Position numbers and translations under genes: made by a program. 64,000 nucleotides of DNA from the NCBI GenBank assembly GCA_014773175.1, contig VXCM01000302.1, forward strand, positions 365,293-429,292. The letters run 5' to 3'. This document shows positions 12,290-24,138 of this stretch, one piece after another. This DNA comes from Lucifuga dentata. Lineage: Eukaryota > Chordata > Actinopteri > Ophidiiformes > Bythitidae. How positions within the stretch are numbered: the first letter of the stretch is position 1; each line of letters opens with the position of its first letter. The notes below the pieces were generated by a model. That model was not told where the DNA came from, did no database searches, and saw nothing but the letters and a program-made list of their open reading frames with translations.

Positions 12290-13639
12290 AAAATGTCCAT
12301 ACCAATGTTAAAACCAAACATACCTGTCTTTCAAATTGTAATGTAATTGTAATGTCATTTCAGATTGTGTGCATGTATTAAATGTGTAGAAATCAACAAT
12401 GATATGTTGACTATGTCAGTCATATTTACAGACCAACAGCAGCACACATCTTAGATGTCTTTGGAAGTGTTTTCATTATGAAATCAATGAAATCAGTTAT
12501 ATAATTACTATATAATACACCTGGTGGAAACAAAGGTGATTTTTGGATTTACTTGTGATGACAAATTACAGACTGTCAAGTAGAGTTCACTCAGAATGAA
12601 AACCTCCACCAAGGCCCAACAGGCTTCAGAGTCTGCTTTTTTTTTCTTTTTTTTTTTTTTTTTNTTTTTTTTTTTTTTTTTGCCAATATAAAGGCAACAA
12701 TTCTGGATCTGGATCCTGATCAGGATCTACCTCAAAACCTCATCAACTCTTTCTTAACCAACGTCCACAACCACAAAATGTCATATAAATCTATCCATTA
12801 TTCTGTTAGCAATCCTGTTTGTTAGGCCATCACTCTCATCTGTTATGACATGTTATTCACCAGCTTCCTTTGAGACAGCTTTAGATGAAATGTAAAGGGA
12901 CCATGGAATTTTACCCCTTAAAGGCCCAGTTTAAATTTTTTAAAGGTTATGACTTAATTATTATAGTTATTTTAAATTATTTTTGGTTATAAGTTATCCA
13001 AAATGTTCATCTTAGGCATACTGTGTGCATATACCAAGTTGAACCAAAGACAACAAAAATTATAATGGAAACTTAAACTTACCAATATTTCCCTCTAATG
13101 AGCTGGTTAAAAACGTGGCTCAGTGGCCTTGTGTAACAAAGCCTGTGTTTTGTGTCCCTGGTAGATGCTGTTGTACAGCTGAGTTCAGTGGAGTCGTCAT
13201 ATCCACAATCTCTGCAAAGAAGCTGGTGGGTAACATGTCATCATACACCGTACCTTCTGGAAAACAGGCTGAGTGAGGTGTCTTCACATCACAATTTTAA
13301 CTTCCAAAAAATCATGATTTATTTCTTGTTTGATGTTAACTGTTTTGTGTTGTCTTTTAGCCATGATAAAAAAAGTTAAAAGAAGTAAATATATGACAAA
13401 TTCCCAAAAGCTTTTAAACTATTTAACATGTATACTTACTGAAACATATTTTACAGTATAAGTAGACTGTTGTTGTTTTGGGTGCCTGTCATTTTATTTA
13501 TATGTATTTTTCATTTTGAATTTTTTACAGTTCAGTGTTGCAGAAAAAATCTATGAAAATAAATCCAAACTTTTGCCCTGTTCATTCCAAGAAAACACCT
13601 AATTTCTCCAGACCTGTAAATAAAGTTGATCGATCATTT

Positions 13640-13935
13640 NTTGCCCTGTTCATTCCAAGAAAACACCTAATTTCTCCAGACCTGTAAATAAAGTTGATCG
13701 ATCATTTATGGCAACATAAAGCTGAGTATCATCAGCATAAGGGTGGAGATTTATACTAAAACTAGGTCACCAAGCAGGAGCACATAAATCAAAAAGAGTA
13801 TGGGACCAAGTACAGAGCCCTGAGGAACACTGAACCTTACAGGATAATGAGATAATGTTGTATCACTGGCGTAATGAGTCAGCACCGGGCCCCAATGCAT
13901 GATGGTTGTCATGCCACCACTCTCATTCCACATGC
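13640..13935 (-). pseudogene. LINE reverse transcriptase, motifs B and C (3' part of a split element)
   Basis: Minus-strand translation gives SVPQGSVLGPILFLIY (about 13850-13800), reverse transcriptase motif B. A YADDTQLYVAINDR phrase follows (about 13730-13690), motif C with the catalytic YADD. Frames are shifted between them. The single N at 13640 is followed by an exact copy of the preceding bases. The N-terminal partner is at 15600-16750 on the same strand; the two parts are separated by 1.65 kb holding an opposite-strand LINE. The sequence resembles the Rex/L2-like LINEs common in teleosts. Confidence 0.75.
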
Positions 13936-14429
13936 TGTTTAAAGCATAGATTAGTCAGCAGCGGCCTTGTGCGCTCCTCTCCTCACCAGAAGCTCAATCT
14001 CACTATATCACAATCAGACGTAACATAATGTAACATCAACATAACGTAACGTAATATCACAACATAACATAACATAATGTCAGCAGCAAATGAAAGAAGT
14101 GAAAGCAGCTTTAAACCAACCAGCAACAGCCAAATGAAATGATTAGCATGAAACAGACTGCCGTGCCATACTTGACAAAATCTGGTGTCAGAGCACCAAA
14201 GTAGATGAAAAATAATCAGCGATAGCGCACCGCATGTTGACAGTATTATTCATGTCTACACACAGGCCTTATAAACACAACACACAAGTGTAGGTTGATT
14301 ATTAGTCAAATAAATAATAAATAAGTTCTACTTACATCATAGGCGACCTCTTGTCTATGAAACCCTTTAGATCACTGCTGCTAGCATTAGCTGAAATCAT
14401 CCAAACCTACTTTCATTAACAGGGAGCCA

Positions 14430-15240
14430 ATACAGTATGTCACAAATTACAAGTATCTTGGCATTATACTTGATCACGAGCTCAGATGGGACCTGTGGAC
14501 TGACCTTTTGAGCACAAAGACTCAGAGAAAGATGTACTTTCTAAAGAAACTGTTAATTTTCAGTGTCCATAAGAAAATGCTTCACATGTTTTACTGTGCT
14601 TTTATTGAAAGTGTTTTAACTTTCTGCATTATCTGTTGGTTTGGTAATGCCACCGAAGCACAGAAAAAGACTGTCAGGAAAATGGTAACAACAGCCAGCA
14701 AACTGTTAGGAATGACATTACCAAGCATGGAACATATTTACAGAGACAGGCTAATGAATAAGGCATTCAACATCCTGGGTGACAGGAGGCACCCCCTTGC
14801 GTCTTCATTTAAACTGTTACCATCTGGGCGACAATATTGTCCTCCTTTTTTTTTTTTTTTTTTTTTGTTTTTTTTTTACAAAAAATCAGTCTAAGTTCTC
14901 ATTTGTTCCCTAAGCCATTAGGCTTTTGAAAGGGTAATGCACTTAAGGTTGTCCAGCTAGTCTGGACAACTTCACTTCACAACTTTATGTTATGTATTAC
15001 GTATTTTATGTGTTTTTTTTTTTGTTTTTTAATAGTCATATTCAGTGCAAGGTGTATTTTAATGTAAGGTGTACTGTATTTTAGTGTATTTTAGTGAAAG
15101 GTGTATTTTTAGTGTAAGGCGTGTGACAAGTGTGTATGTTGGTATGTGAACTGCCTCATGATGACTTTGTGCTAGGATGTCATGATAAAATGCCATGTGG
15201 TTTCTCCTATGGTGCACAACAATTTTCCTATGAGGATAAA

Positions 15241-15271
<31 letters not shown>

Positions 15272-15290
15272 CATCCATCCTCAGCAGGTG
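14430..15290 (+). pseudogene. L2-like LINE 3' fragment on + strand
   Basis: The open frame around 14508-14870 encodes a thumb-region sequence: FLKKLLIFSVHKKMLHMFYC, then FIESVLTFCIICWFGN, then LLPSGRQY, as in L2/Maui-type fish LINE proteins. It is preceded by a 'KYLGIILDHELRWD'-like phrase and followed by a 3' UTR with GTGTATTTTAGTG repeats. The tail is a (TC)n/(TATC)n/(CATC)n tract at 15240-15282. The upstream part of the reverse transcriptase is absent, as expected for a 5'-truncated LINE insertion. It sits inside the minus-strand LINE. Confidence 0.75.
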
Positions 15291-15599
15291 TCTCTCCTGC
15301 TCAGTGGAACAACTAGTGCTTACTATCTCGTCTTTCTTTTTAAAGAAACTGCCTATTTTTGGAAGCTTTGCTTTTTCTTTCTTGGCTGCTTCTTTCAGTT
15401 TTCTCTTCTGAAACCCATTTTTGTGTTTGTACTCCATTGCTCATTCACTTACATGCTGTTTTAACTCTTCTGTGTGGATTTTACTACACAGTAGTACCCA
15501 TGTCCCAGAATTCCATGCGGGAACACTTTACACATTTTTGAACATCAAATTGCCCATTAATCATTGATTAAACTTAATGTAACATAGAGGTATGAGTCA

Positions 15600-16750
15600 A
15601 TAAACTACATGAACCAAGAGAGTGCCCTCAAGGAATATCATGGTTGACAGTATCAAACACTGCACTAAGATCAAGGAGGATCAAGGAGCGCTGTGAAATG
15701 GCCTGAAACCAGACTGAAAGGTTCAAATAGGTTGTTAGAGGTAAGATAATCTATCAGCTGGTCAGATACTAAACATTCCAGAACTTTGGAGAAAGGAAGA
15801 TGTAAGATTTGTCTATAATTATTAAGAACACTTGAATTCAGTGTTGTTTTTTTTAATTAAGGGTTTGATAACTCCTGTTTTAAATTCAGCAGCAGCATAA
15901 CCCCCATGGAAAGGGACTTATTCATGATATTTAGGAGGCTAGCACCAAGTACTGGGCATAAGTCTTTAAAAAGTTTGGTGGGAGGGGATCAAGCATGCAG
16001 GTGGCGGGTTTAGAAGAGGCCACTAGCTTAATAAAACTATCTAGGGCAGTCATCTTCAAAATCTGGACTCCAGTCTGGATCTGAACCAAACCACAACTGT
16101 CTCTGGCCTCTGAGCAAATTATACTTTTCATATGTATTACTTATATTATCTGCAAGACATCGCTGCGATGCAATGAGTCAAAATTTTCCGCTTTCTCCCC
16201 TGCAAAGTGAAACCAAACGTCCACCTGAGAGTTCAAGGCAGCTAGTTTCATCAACCCCCCCCCCCCNCCCCATCACCCCCATGGAAGAAGAATTTTCAAC
16301 TTCCACCTTCATTTTCACCACCTTATTTGTGAAGAACTCTATGAAATCATTTGGTGAAAAATGGGAACTCATGGCAACAGGCAGTTTGAGAGTGGAGCAA
16401 CTGTGTCAAATAGAAACTTTGCATTGTTCTTGTTGGCATTAATGAATTAGGAGTAGTATGTGGTTCTAAGCAGAGGAAAGGGCACGTTTGTAATTCAATA
16501 ATCTGTCAGACCGGGGCAAGTCGAAATATCTGTAGCCTGGTTGAGCGCCATCTACATTCTAGCTATCTACAGACCTGTTTGAGTTCACAAGTTTCAATTG
16601 TGAATTTGTCAGGTCTGCGGATCTTAGTTTTAAGGGAGCAACAGACTCCAGAATATTTATAAGTACAGAGTTCATATTTTCCTGAACAATGTAAACTCTG
16701 TACTTGTAAACTAACATGTCCAGCAAGTACTCATTATGGTCTAGAACACC
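15600..16750 (-). pseudogene. LINE reverse transcriptase, 5' part of a split element
   Basis: Minus-strand phrases in order: ESVAPLKLRSADL (about 16650), SHFSPNDFIEFFTNKV (about 16365-16320), SSKPATCMLDPLPPNFLK (about 16020-15965), and LDLSAVFDTVNHDI (about 15675-15635), the motif A region with its catalytic Asp. Stops and frameshifts break it, and a C-run with an N at 16267 interrupts one frame. Motifs B and C of the same protein are found only after a 1.65-kb interruption, at 13640-13935. Confidence 0.75.
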
Positions 16751-17146
16751 TAGCGCCTGAGGAAGTATGTCAGTGAAGCTTTTTTGGGGAAGCTCTCCAG
16801 GAAATCTTTTGTATGATGAAACACCAGGATAACAATTAGTAATTTGGCAGCAGTTAAAATGTTTTCTGGAACATTGAGTATAATTACCAAGGAGCATGGC
16901 AAATACACTTCTACACTTTTGATTCTTTGATTATTCTGACCAACACACACACATGCAGATCTTGCCCATGATTCCATGTATATTGATTTGCTGATTGTGG
17001 CCATTGACACATTTACAGCTTTACCCAATTGTGTGAGGTTAAGGCGGTACAAACGTTTCTCCAGTGATGTTGTGTTGATAAAATGTCTGACGTCCTTTGT
17101 TTTGCTGGAGAGATCGGGGTTAGCACTGTCTCTGTGTCTTCCTCAG

Positions 17147-17280
17147 GGTGCTGCTGATGATGGGAGTGTTGTTTTGCTGCGGTGCCGGCTTCTTCATTCG
17201 CAGGAGAATGTATCCATCCCCTCTGAGTGACGAGCCGGTCTTCAACGTCTCTTTCACCAGGCAGCCTGTCACCCTGCCAG
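17147..17280 (+). CDS. vopp1: vopp1 exon 4 (transmembrane segment)
   Basis: A 134-nt exon between acceptor cctcag and donor CCAG|gtagct. It completes the Trp codon begun in exon 3 and encodes VLLMMGVLFCCGAGFFI, the single membrane helix, then RRRMYPSPLSDEPVFNVSFT. The triple arginine directly after the helix marks the cytosolic side. Human VOPP1 has FLLMMGVLFCCGAGFFIRRR at this point (from memory). The exon ends one base into a Val codon completed by exon 5. Intron 4 is 7.7 kb. Confidence 0.95.
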
Positions 17281-17869
17281 GTAGCTACAGACTTCTTAAT
17301 TAAACCCCAAACCCCAACTCTGAGAACCAGGATAGACTTCCCTTTACCTTTCCACTCTATCCACCAAGTTGTTGATAAAATAGCATTTTATACAATTCTA
17401 GACAAAATTCTGTTTGTACAGATTTAAATATATCAAATCATGTAATAGTTGGATGTTGAATGTGATAACTATTTAATATGTGGCAAACTAGTCCCAATAC
17501 ATTGTATGTATGTACTGTATGTTGTATTGATATTGTGTTGCTGTGTAGAAGAAAGTTTCATGTACAGATGAAGGGGAAAAACAAGATGAATCTGTGCACA
17601 GAGGCTGTGTTAATGAGGCAGGTATGTCAGGGATATGAACAGGCTAATTACTTTTATTATCATGCCAATTTGTTATATTTGCTTTAACATAATGCATTGT
17701 CAGTTTTCTCTTCAGGTACCCACTCAGTTTCTCCAAATCAAATGATGGTGTCTTATTGCTTTTCTAAATGTGACTTCCCAAACAATTTAAACTCAGATGT
17801 TCAGATTAGTTCCAATGTCCTCTAAAATAACCCCAATCCTGTGTATTCCCCATTACTCTCCCTCAGCTT

Positions 17870-18250
17870 TGCAGCCTTAAAGGGCCATAACGGTGGTTTT
17901 GCACGCTTGAGTCCAATAAATACAAGATTGCTATTCCAGTACCATGTTTTCCAAAACATAAAACTATATTTTAATTTTCATATTATTCCCTTATCCCCTA
18001 ACCTTTCAAAATCAAATGTTAAGGTGATATAGCCACCCTAAAGAACAGTACTGGCAATATTGCATGTTTGAGCTTAATACTGTATACAGCCCGCATACAC
18101 GTTAAATTACTGCCAACCATTTCCCAAAATATACGGTAATTAATATATAAAATATATAAATATTAGAATTGTTTTTCCTACCTTTCAGACTGCCATCGAT
18201 TTCAGTTCATTCTAGTATAACATGAAAATCAACTTATAGAGACTTGAAAC
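17870..18250. repeat. Dispersed AT-rich repeat (CCAACCATTTTCCAAAACAT family), copy 1
   Basis: Contains 'AAAGGGCCATAACGGTGG', 'TTACTGCCAACCATTTCCCA' and 'CCTACCTTTCAGACTGCCAT'. Related, diverged copies occur at about 31690-31970, 36345-36570 (opposite orientation), 36640-36930 and 38550-38900. Non-coding, unidentified family. Confidence 0.5.
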
Positions 18251-19089
18251 TGAGATAAATAATCATCACAGAGAACATGATGTGAATAAAATTTGTTGAG
18301 AAATAACTTTATTTAACTGATCAAACACAGAGCTACACAGAAGACAATGTATGTCTCCACCACGGAATATAATCCCAGCAGAAGACAACTTTTACTGAGA
18401 AATTAAAATGACCATGCCTTCTACAGTCATGCATAAGTTTTAGAAGGCAAAACATTATTACCATCTTTCCTAATAGCAAATGATGAACAAACCATGAACC
18501 AAAGAACTAAAAAATGTTCTAAATAAAAAAAAAAAAAACNTTTTTTTTTTTTTTTTTTACAATGGGAATAGTTTAGAAAAGAAAGCAATCTCTAAAGAGA
18601 TATGAAATGAGATAAGGAAAGCAAAAAGAGCCTGTAAGGAGAAAAACAGTAGTGGGAATGTATGTCCTCTATCACCCAGAAAACCTCTGAGAATCTAAGT
18701 AATGATCTTCACTTTCCAAATGTTTTTAATTGTTTTTAATCACACTTTGACTGACTCTCTCATGGATGAGAATCCATGAGAGTCTCTTTATCCTGACTGT
18801 GACGTTGTGTTACAGGTTTTTTACAACATGTTAACATTAGAAAAACGTGCCGGTCAGTTTGCCCTCCACCATCTCTTCCAAATGTCAGTTGATGGTGGTC
18901 AAATCCCTGCCATTTGGAAATCTACCACACACACACACACACACAGATGTGCACACACAAATCGCTATATACTGTATACATACTGTACATAAACACACAC
19001 ACACATATATAGTAGGTAGTAGTCCTTATAGATTTATATAGGGACTATTTTACGGTATATATCCTTAAGACCACAAAGGCCACATAACT

Positions 19090-21865
19090 CACAATCAAAA
19101 TTTTGAGAAAATGATTACAACATTTGTGGTGACCACTGATTCACTACAGTTTGCTTATCAGACAGTGAGAGAGCAAGGCTTTTTATCTTTAATACACTTT
19201 ATTAAACAAACACTTAGAAAAGCCATGCCCACGCCAGGCTTCTGTTTGCAGATTTTCCCTCAGCATTCAATACGATGCAGCCGCATCTTTTAATTGAAAT
19301 CCAACAACCAAAGACCAAACCAAACCAAACACCAAAGGAGAGAGTGTGATTGGCTGACTCCAGCAGCTCACGTAGCTGAGGAGATCAGCCAGCACAGGTG
19401 TTTGACTTCCCACTGATCATCAAGACAGTCAGGAAACACCAGAGGGCTGTCACAACCACGTGATCTCGTTGATTTCATTAAGTGCTGTGATAATAATTTC
19501 TTGGACCTGAATGTATCTAAAACCAAAGAATTATTGAGTTTACAAACAAAGTCAAAGAGTACTTTACATGATGAGAGGGTTGAAATTGTTAAGTCATGCA
19601 AATATCTGGGAACAGTTTTGGATGAGCAGCTGAACACAGAAGCTACTGTGAAAAGAATCCACCTTCTCCATAAATTAAATTCTTTTTCACTCATTCTTTT
19701 ATTGCTTTTATCCAGTGCTTGAAGTGGGCCAGTACGCGCCAGTGTGCAGTACTGGGACCCTCTGTGATTTTCATTTTAGGGCGTAACGGCACAATTTCGG
19801 GCGTACCAGAACCTCTCATAAATCGTCCGGTACTCTACTGCAGGACAACGCAGAGGAAAACAACAGCAGCCAGACAAATTAAATCGGGGCATCGTGCATT
19901 AGAGACCTCATTATAACCGTTGTGTTCCCATGCAAAGGTTGGGATTTATAAAAACAAACTTGACGGGAGAATTTGTGCACCTGCAGGGAACTGTGTACCT
20001 GCTGCACGTTTTGGAGACCGGGGTGTTTGGCAACTCAGATGGAGAAGCAGAGAAATGAAGCAGATTTCTCCATGATTCTTCCACACAAGTCGTTCCACGG
20101 AATCAGACTGAATTCTAGCATAGATCCACTCTGACAGAGCCGTTTAAACTACACTTGAATGGGCTCTGTGCATGGAGAGGAGCTAATTTCAAAATAGCTC
20201 CTTTCCACTCACGATTAATAAACTGAATCCACGTGACCTTATTAATTTTGATATCTTCAAATGTGCGAATCAGTTATTCTGATTTCCACATAAATAAGCG
20301 ATAGCAGCGGTGCTAAAGGTGCTGTGAAACAACAGAATTAATATTCTGATCATGATAGATCTGTCTGATTTTTCATTGGTTCTATCGTAAGTGGCAGATT
20401 GTCACATTTATTTTTATGGTTTATGGTTCTTGCAGAGCGGCTCAGAGCTGCTGCATCTGACGCATTTACAAAAATAAAATCTAACATGGATTTACTGGAT
20501 TCACCTGCACGTCAATGTCACATCCTTTATGCAGCGCTGCACCTTCTGACATCCGCTTTTAGTCTGACAAACTTTTAATTCAGTGTAAATTTAAATTCTA
20601 AATGATTTATGTTAAATTTCCAGCTGCAGCATGCTGTGATTGTTGTTGCTGCTGAGGCTCCAAATTTAACGTTTTCCTGATTTCTCCTCCACAATACCTG
20701 CATTTCTGCCTCAGATGATGTTTTTTCTTGATCTACCAATCAGAAGTCTCCATTCTCTCTGAAGCGNGCATTTCTGCCTCAGATGATGTTTTTTCTTGAT
20801 CTACCAATCAGAAGTCTCCATTCTCTCTGAAGCGCAATGACGTATAAACTCATTTATATGTATATCAGTATTCACATATTCAAAAATACCTTTGCATGGA
20901 CCATTTATGGTAAATTGTGGCATTTTTAACATGCTCCAAGCTGGTTATGCNAAATACCTTTGCATGGACCATTTATGGTAAATTGTGGCATTTTTAACAT
21001 GCTCCAAGCTGGTTATGCTTTATAAAGGGGAAATTGCATGAAGCCGTGTGTATGCATGTTTGTATAAATCTGAAAATTTGTGTGCATACGCCATTTCCCT
21101 GTTTCGAGTGTATGTAAACTGTTACTGTGGATTCCACGCACTGTTTTATAAATGAGGGATCAGGGATGGGCAACTTTGATGAGGATGGGGGACTGATCAT
21201 GATTCATTATCATGATCAGTCAACTCATTACATACCTGTCAACACTGAGCTTTGAAAATGCCCCCCCCCCCCNCCCCCCCCCCCCACGCACACGGATAAG
21301 GGGAGTACTGGCACCTTTTTTTGTCCACTTCAGGCACTGCTTTTATCAATCTTTTATTGAGAATCGTTTGACTTTCTGTTTTATCTGCTGGTTTCCCAGC
21401 CTGACATTAAAGACAGAACAGCCTGAACAGAATTGTTCGAACTGTTCCAATTATTTGAAGATCACTGGAATAAAACAAAGAGACTCGACTTCTTTTTGCA
21501 ACAAATTATCCAGAAAACAACGAGCATTTTAACTTGCACCTGCAGGTGAATTCTCTCTGCCGTCATCAGGACGTCGTTATGTTTTACCTGTGTGTGTAAA
21601 ACTAATTGGTACTCAAAGTCCTCTGCAGTCCCATTACTAAATGCCTTATAGCGGTAGTTCTTTATGTCTAATCTTTTTTTTTTTTTTTNTTTTTTTTTTT
21701 TTTATTTTGTGTATTGACCTTGTTCCACATTGGCTGTTATGCATTTCATCATCATGTTTAATCTATGGTACTTGATGTATATTCCTGTGTGGTATGTTAC
21801 GATGAGCTGCTCTAACAAATCACCCCCAGAGGAATAAATAAAGTTGTATTGAATTGGATTAAATG
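19090..21865 (+). pseudogene. LINE reverse transcriptase relic interrupted by a hAT-like element
   Basis: The plus-strand reading shows ADFPSAFNTMQPHLL (about 19245-19290, motif A region) and LDLNVSKTKELLSL (19500), then SCKYLGTVLDEQL (19590-19635). A 1.6-kb element follows, and the frame resumes with QSFIENRLTFCFICWFPSL (about 21345-21400). The 3' region at 21690-21865 ends in AATAAATAAAGTTGTATTGA, a typical fish LINE tail. Stops and frameshifts are present. The two halves join in frame if the inserted element and one copy of its target duplication are ignored. Confidence 0.75.
19713..21339 (+). mobile_element. hAT-like element, CAGTGCTTGAAGTGG family, copy A
   Basis: Left end CAGTGCTTGAAGTGGGCC; right end, read inverted, CAGTGCCTGAAGTGGAC. 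It is flanked by a perfect 8-bp target duplication CTTTTATC (19705-19712 and 21340-21347), the hAT hallmark. There is no transposase. Single-N joins at 20767, 20951 and 21273 duplicate internal text. Other copies are at 44496-45674, about 48590-49356 and 61083-62275. It is inserted within a LINE reading frame. Confidence 0.85.
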
Positions 21866-22254
21866 TTAATGTGGATATATCTCCTGAACATTTGATTTAG
21901 AAAGATTATGGGATTTGGAAAAAATAACTTGTTTTGGAAATTGTTGGCAGTAACATAACATGTATACAAGTAGTATTTACTGGTGCTACTAGTAGACCAA
22001 TAAACTGTACGAGACACAGGTAAAATGTGACTGTTTTTAACCCCTTCAAAATGAGCGGTACTGGATTTCGTCGCAGGTCTCCCAAAACTTGAACATTTGT
22101 CATACCAACATAAATGAACCACTTATTATGTACGTAAGATCCTCAACTGCTTCTGAGTCATTTGTATTCTAATCACTTTAAAACAGAGTAGAATAAAAAT
22201 GAACACTTTCAAATCAGTACTGGATGAGCATCATTCCAATAATTTCAAAAATGT

Positions 22255-22331
22255 AAAAATCCTCAGGAGTTCAGCAAGGCAATTCTCTTATTCCGTAAGA
22301 GAATTGCCTTGCTGAACTCCTGAGGATTTTT
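22255..22331. repeat. Perfect 36-bp inverted repeat with 5-nt loop
   Basis: The left arm 22255-22290 (AAAAATCCTCAGGAGTTCAG...) and right arm 22296-22331 are exact reverse complements, separated by TTCCG. This is the longest perfect hairpin in the window. Nothing around it identifies a transposon or gene. A microRNA-like precursor, a template-switch mutation and an assembly fold-back are all possible. Confidence 0.9.
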
Positions 22332-22599
22332 ATGGAATAAGAAGTCTTTTTTTTATAGGTTCTTTGAGGCTTTAGGAGCCTGAAATCTCCTTCCTGAGCT
22401 TAAATTCACAGTGCAGCAGGTGTGCAGGATCAGACAGATCTGCTGCTTTCTGTCTGCTCTTCATGTTTTTCAATTGTTTCTGTGGCCTTCCAATAATTTT
22501 GCTACCCATATTTACAGTTTTTGCTAGTTTATTTCTGTTCTTGGCCTCCTATCAGGCCTCAGCCTGAGATTAACACTTTACACTTTCTACCAGACTTTT

Positions 22600-22855
22600 A
22601 TAACTAACTGGACCTGTTAGTTACTGGACCTGTTAGTTACCGGACCTGTTAGTTACTGGACCCGTTAGTTACTGGACCTGTTAGTTACCAGACCCGTTAG
22701 TTACTGGACCTGCTAGTTACCAGACCCGTTGGTTACTGGACCTGTTGGTTACCTGACCTGTTAGTTACCGGACCCATTACTTATGGACCTGTTAGTTACC
22801 TGACCTATTAGTTACCGGACCACTTAGTTTGGGACCCTTCAGCTCACACCACCAA
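22600..22855 (+). repeat. 17-bp minisatellite, block 1
   Basis: About 14 tandem copies of a 17-bp unit, consensus GTTAGTTACYGGACCYR, with T/C differences between units. The block ends in 'TTAGTTTGGGACCCTTCAGC'. The same unit forms block 2 at 23265-23455. Confidence 0.9.
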
Positions 22856-23264
22856 ATGTTGCATGTTGTATTTTCCTTGGCTGAAGTTAAAGGTCATAAG
22901 CAGGCCATCCCAGGCTGGAAAAAAAATGGGTTTATTGTTAATTAAGAACATTACTCCATAGTGAGGTGTGGGTGGATGGTGAAAGGCTGTGATTTTCCAG
23001 CATAGATCTGAGCATTAGGTGCTGTGGGGATAGTTCAGAGGCGTTGCCATACTCTGATTGCAGAATCATCGTTATGTTGAGTAAGATGATAAGAATAAAA
23101 CCCAGACTTTCATTGAATCCATTTTACTTTAGCAGTCTCATAAGTTAAATTCCATTAGGCTCCATTCCAAGGTAATTAAAACCCAGATAGTTAAAAACAA
23201 GAGACGTAAGTAAAACAAACAGAAAGTCACCACAAGTAAAGCAAAGGATCAGCAGCCGCACCCT

Positions 23265-23455
23265 TAGTTACCAGACCCGTTAGTTACCGGACCCATTAGT
23301 TACCAGACCTGTTAGTTACCAGAACCGTTAGTTACTGGACTGTTAGCTACCGGACCCATTAACTACTGGACCCATTAGCTACTGGACCTGTTGGCTATCT
23401 AACCCGTTAGTTACTACACCCTTTAGTTACCGGAGCCGTTAGTTTTGGACCCTTC
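23265..23455 (+). repeat. 17-bp minisatellite, block 2
   Basis: About 11 copies of the same GTTAGTTACYGGACC unit as block 1. It ends in 'TTAGTTTTGGACCCTTCAAC', nearly the same exit sequence as block 1. The 410 bp between blocks (22856-23264) is unrelated unique text. Confidence 0.88.
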
Positions 23456-24072
23456 AACTGGCACAGCCAAAGTAACACTGGTCTCGCGGGCAGAATGTCT
23501 CGCTGCTGTAGCCTGGCTGTCAGAGAGCGGACCATCGTACAGAGCGTCCCTCTGTGTGTCAGGCTGTGATGCTGCATTCTAACCAATGATGAGAAATCTT
23601 CCTTGTTTTCCCTCAGAGTCTCTCTTAAGTTTTAATAAAATAAAAGACAAGGACAAATAAAGTATAAGAAGTAGATGCAGCTTGTAAGTCGATGCATTTT
23701 CTACGTCATCTGTCTTCATTCAGGTGTCGTGCTGCAGACTTCACGGCGGCGTGACGCCTCCGCAAGCGGCTCCACAAGTTCATCATGTTGCTACAAAATT
23801 TTACTTTTGAGTTACAGATTTTGTAAATGTTCATACTTTTGTCAGACTCGTTTGTGTTATGTTGCTTTTAATGCCAAAACAGAGTCACAAGCTTGGCCTT
23901 CTTTGCTTTCTGTAGAGAGTAGTCATGCTACATGTCACAGAACTTATGCATTAAATAAAAAATTAGACTGTTTAAAAGATCGATTTTTCATTTCATGAAT
24001 CGATATTGGAATTGTTTAAATTTGAATTGCAATTAATCACCCCCCCCCCCCCNCCCCCCCAGTAATGTCTAT

Positions 24073-24138
24073 AACTATGTAATATTCACATATCACATAT
24101 GTGATATGTGATATTTCACATATTATATAGTTATACAC
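24073..24138. repeat. AT-rich imperfect palindrome
   Basis: Centred on CACATATGTG, with arms ATAACTATGTAATATTCACA and its imperfect reverse complement ending in ATTATATAGTTAT. It follows a C-run with an N at 24053. Confidence 0.6.

Larger units (their letters stand above)
6910..17146 (+). other. vopp1 intron 3 (10.2 kb, transposon-rich)
   Basis: Donor GTGAGTTA, acceptor CCTCAG. Individually listed contents include a TATAAGCCGA MITE, hAT-like ends, an L1 relic, a GGTCCAAGCAC repeat, microsatellites and one LINE split by another. The stretches 6910-7240, 11680-12250, 12700-13600 and 16750-17140 show no recognisable feature. No additional exon was found. Confidence 0.75.

Noticed and set aside
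22600..23455. 17-bp repeats considered as protein-binding operator array
   Set aside because: High unit number, drift between units and lack of any nearby promoter fit a minisatellite better.
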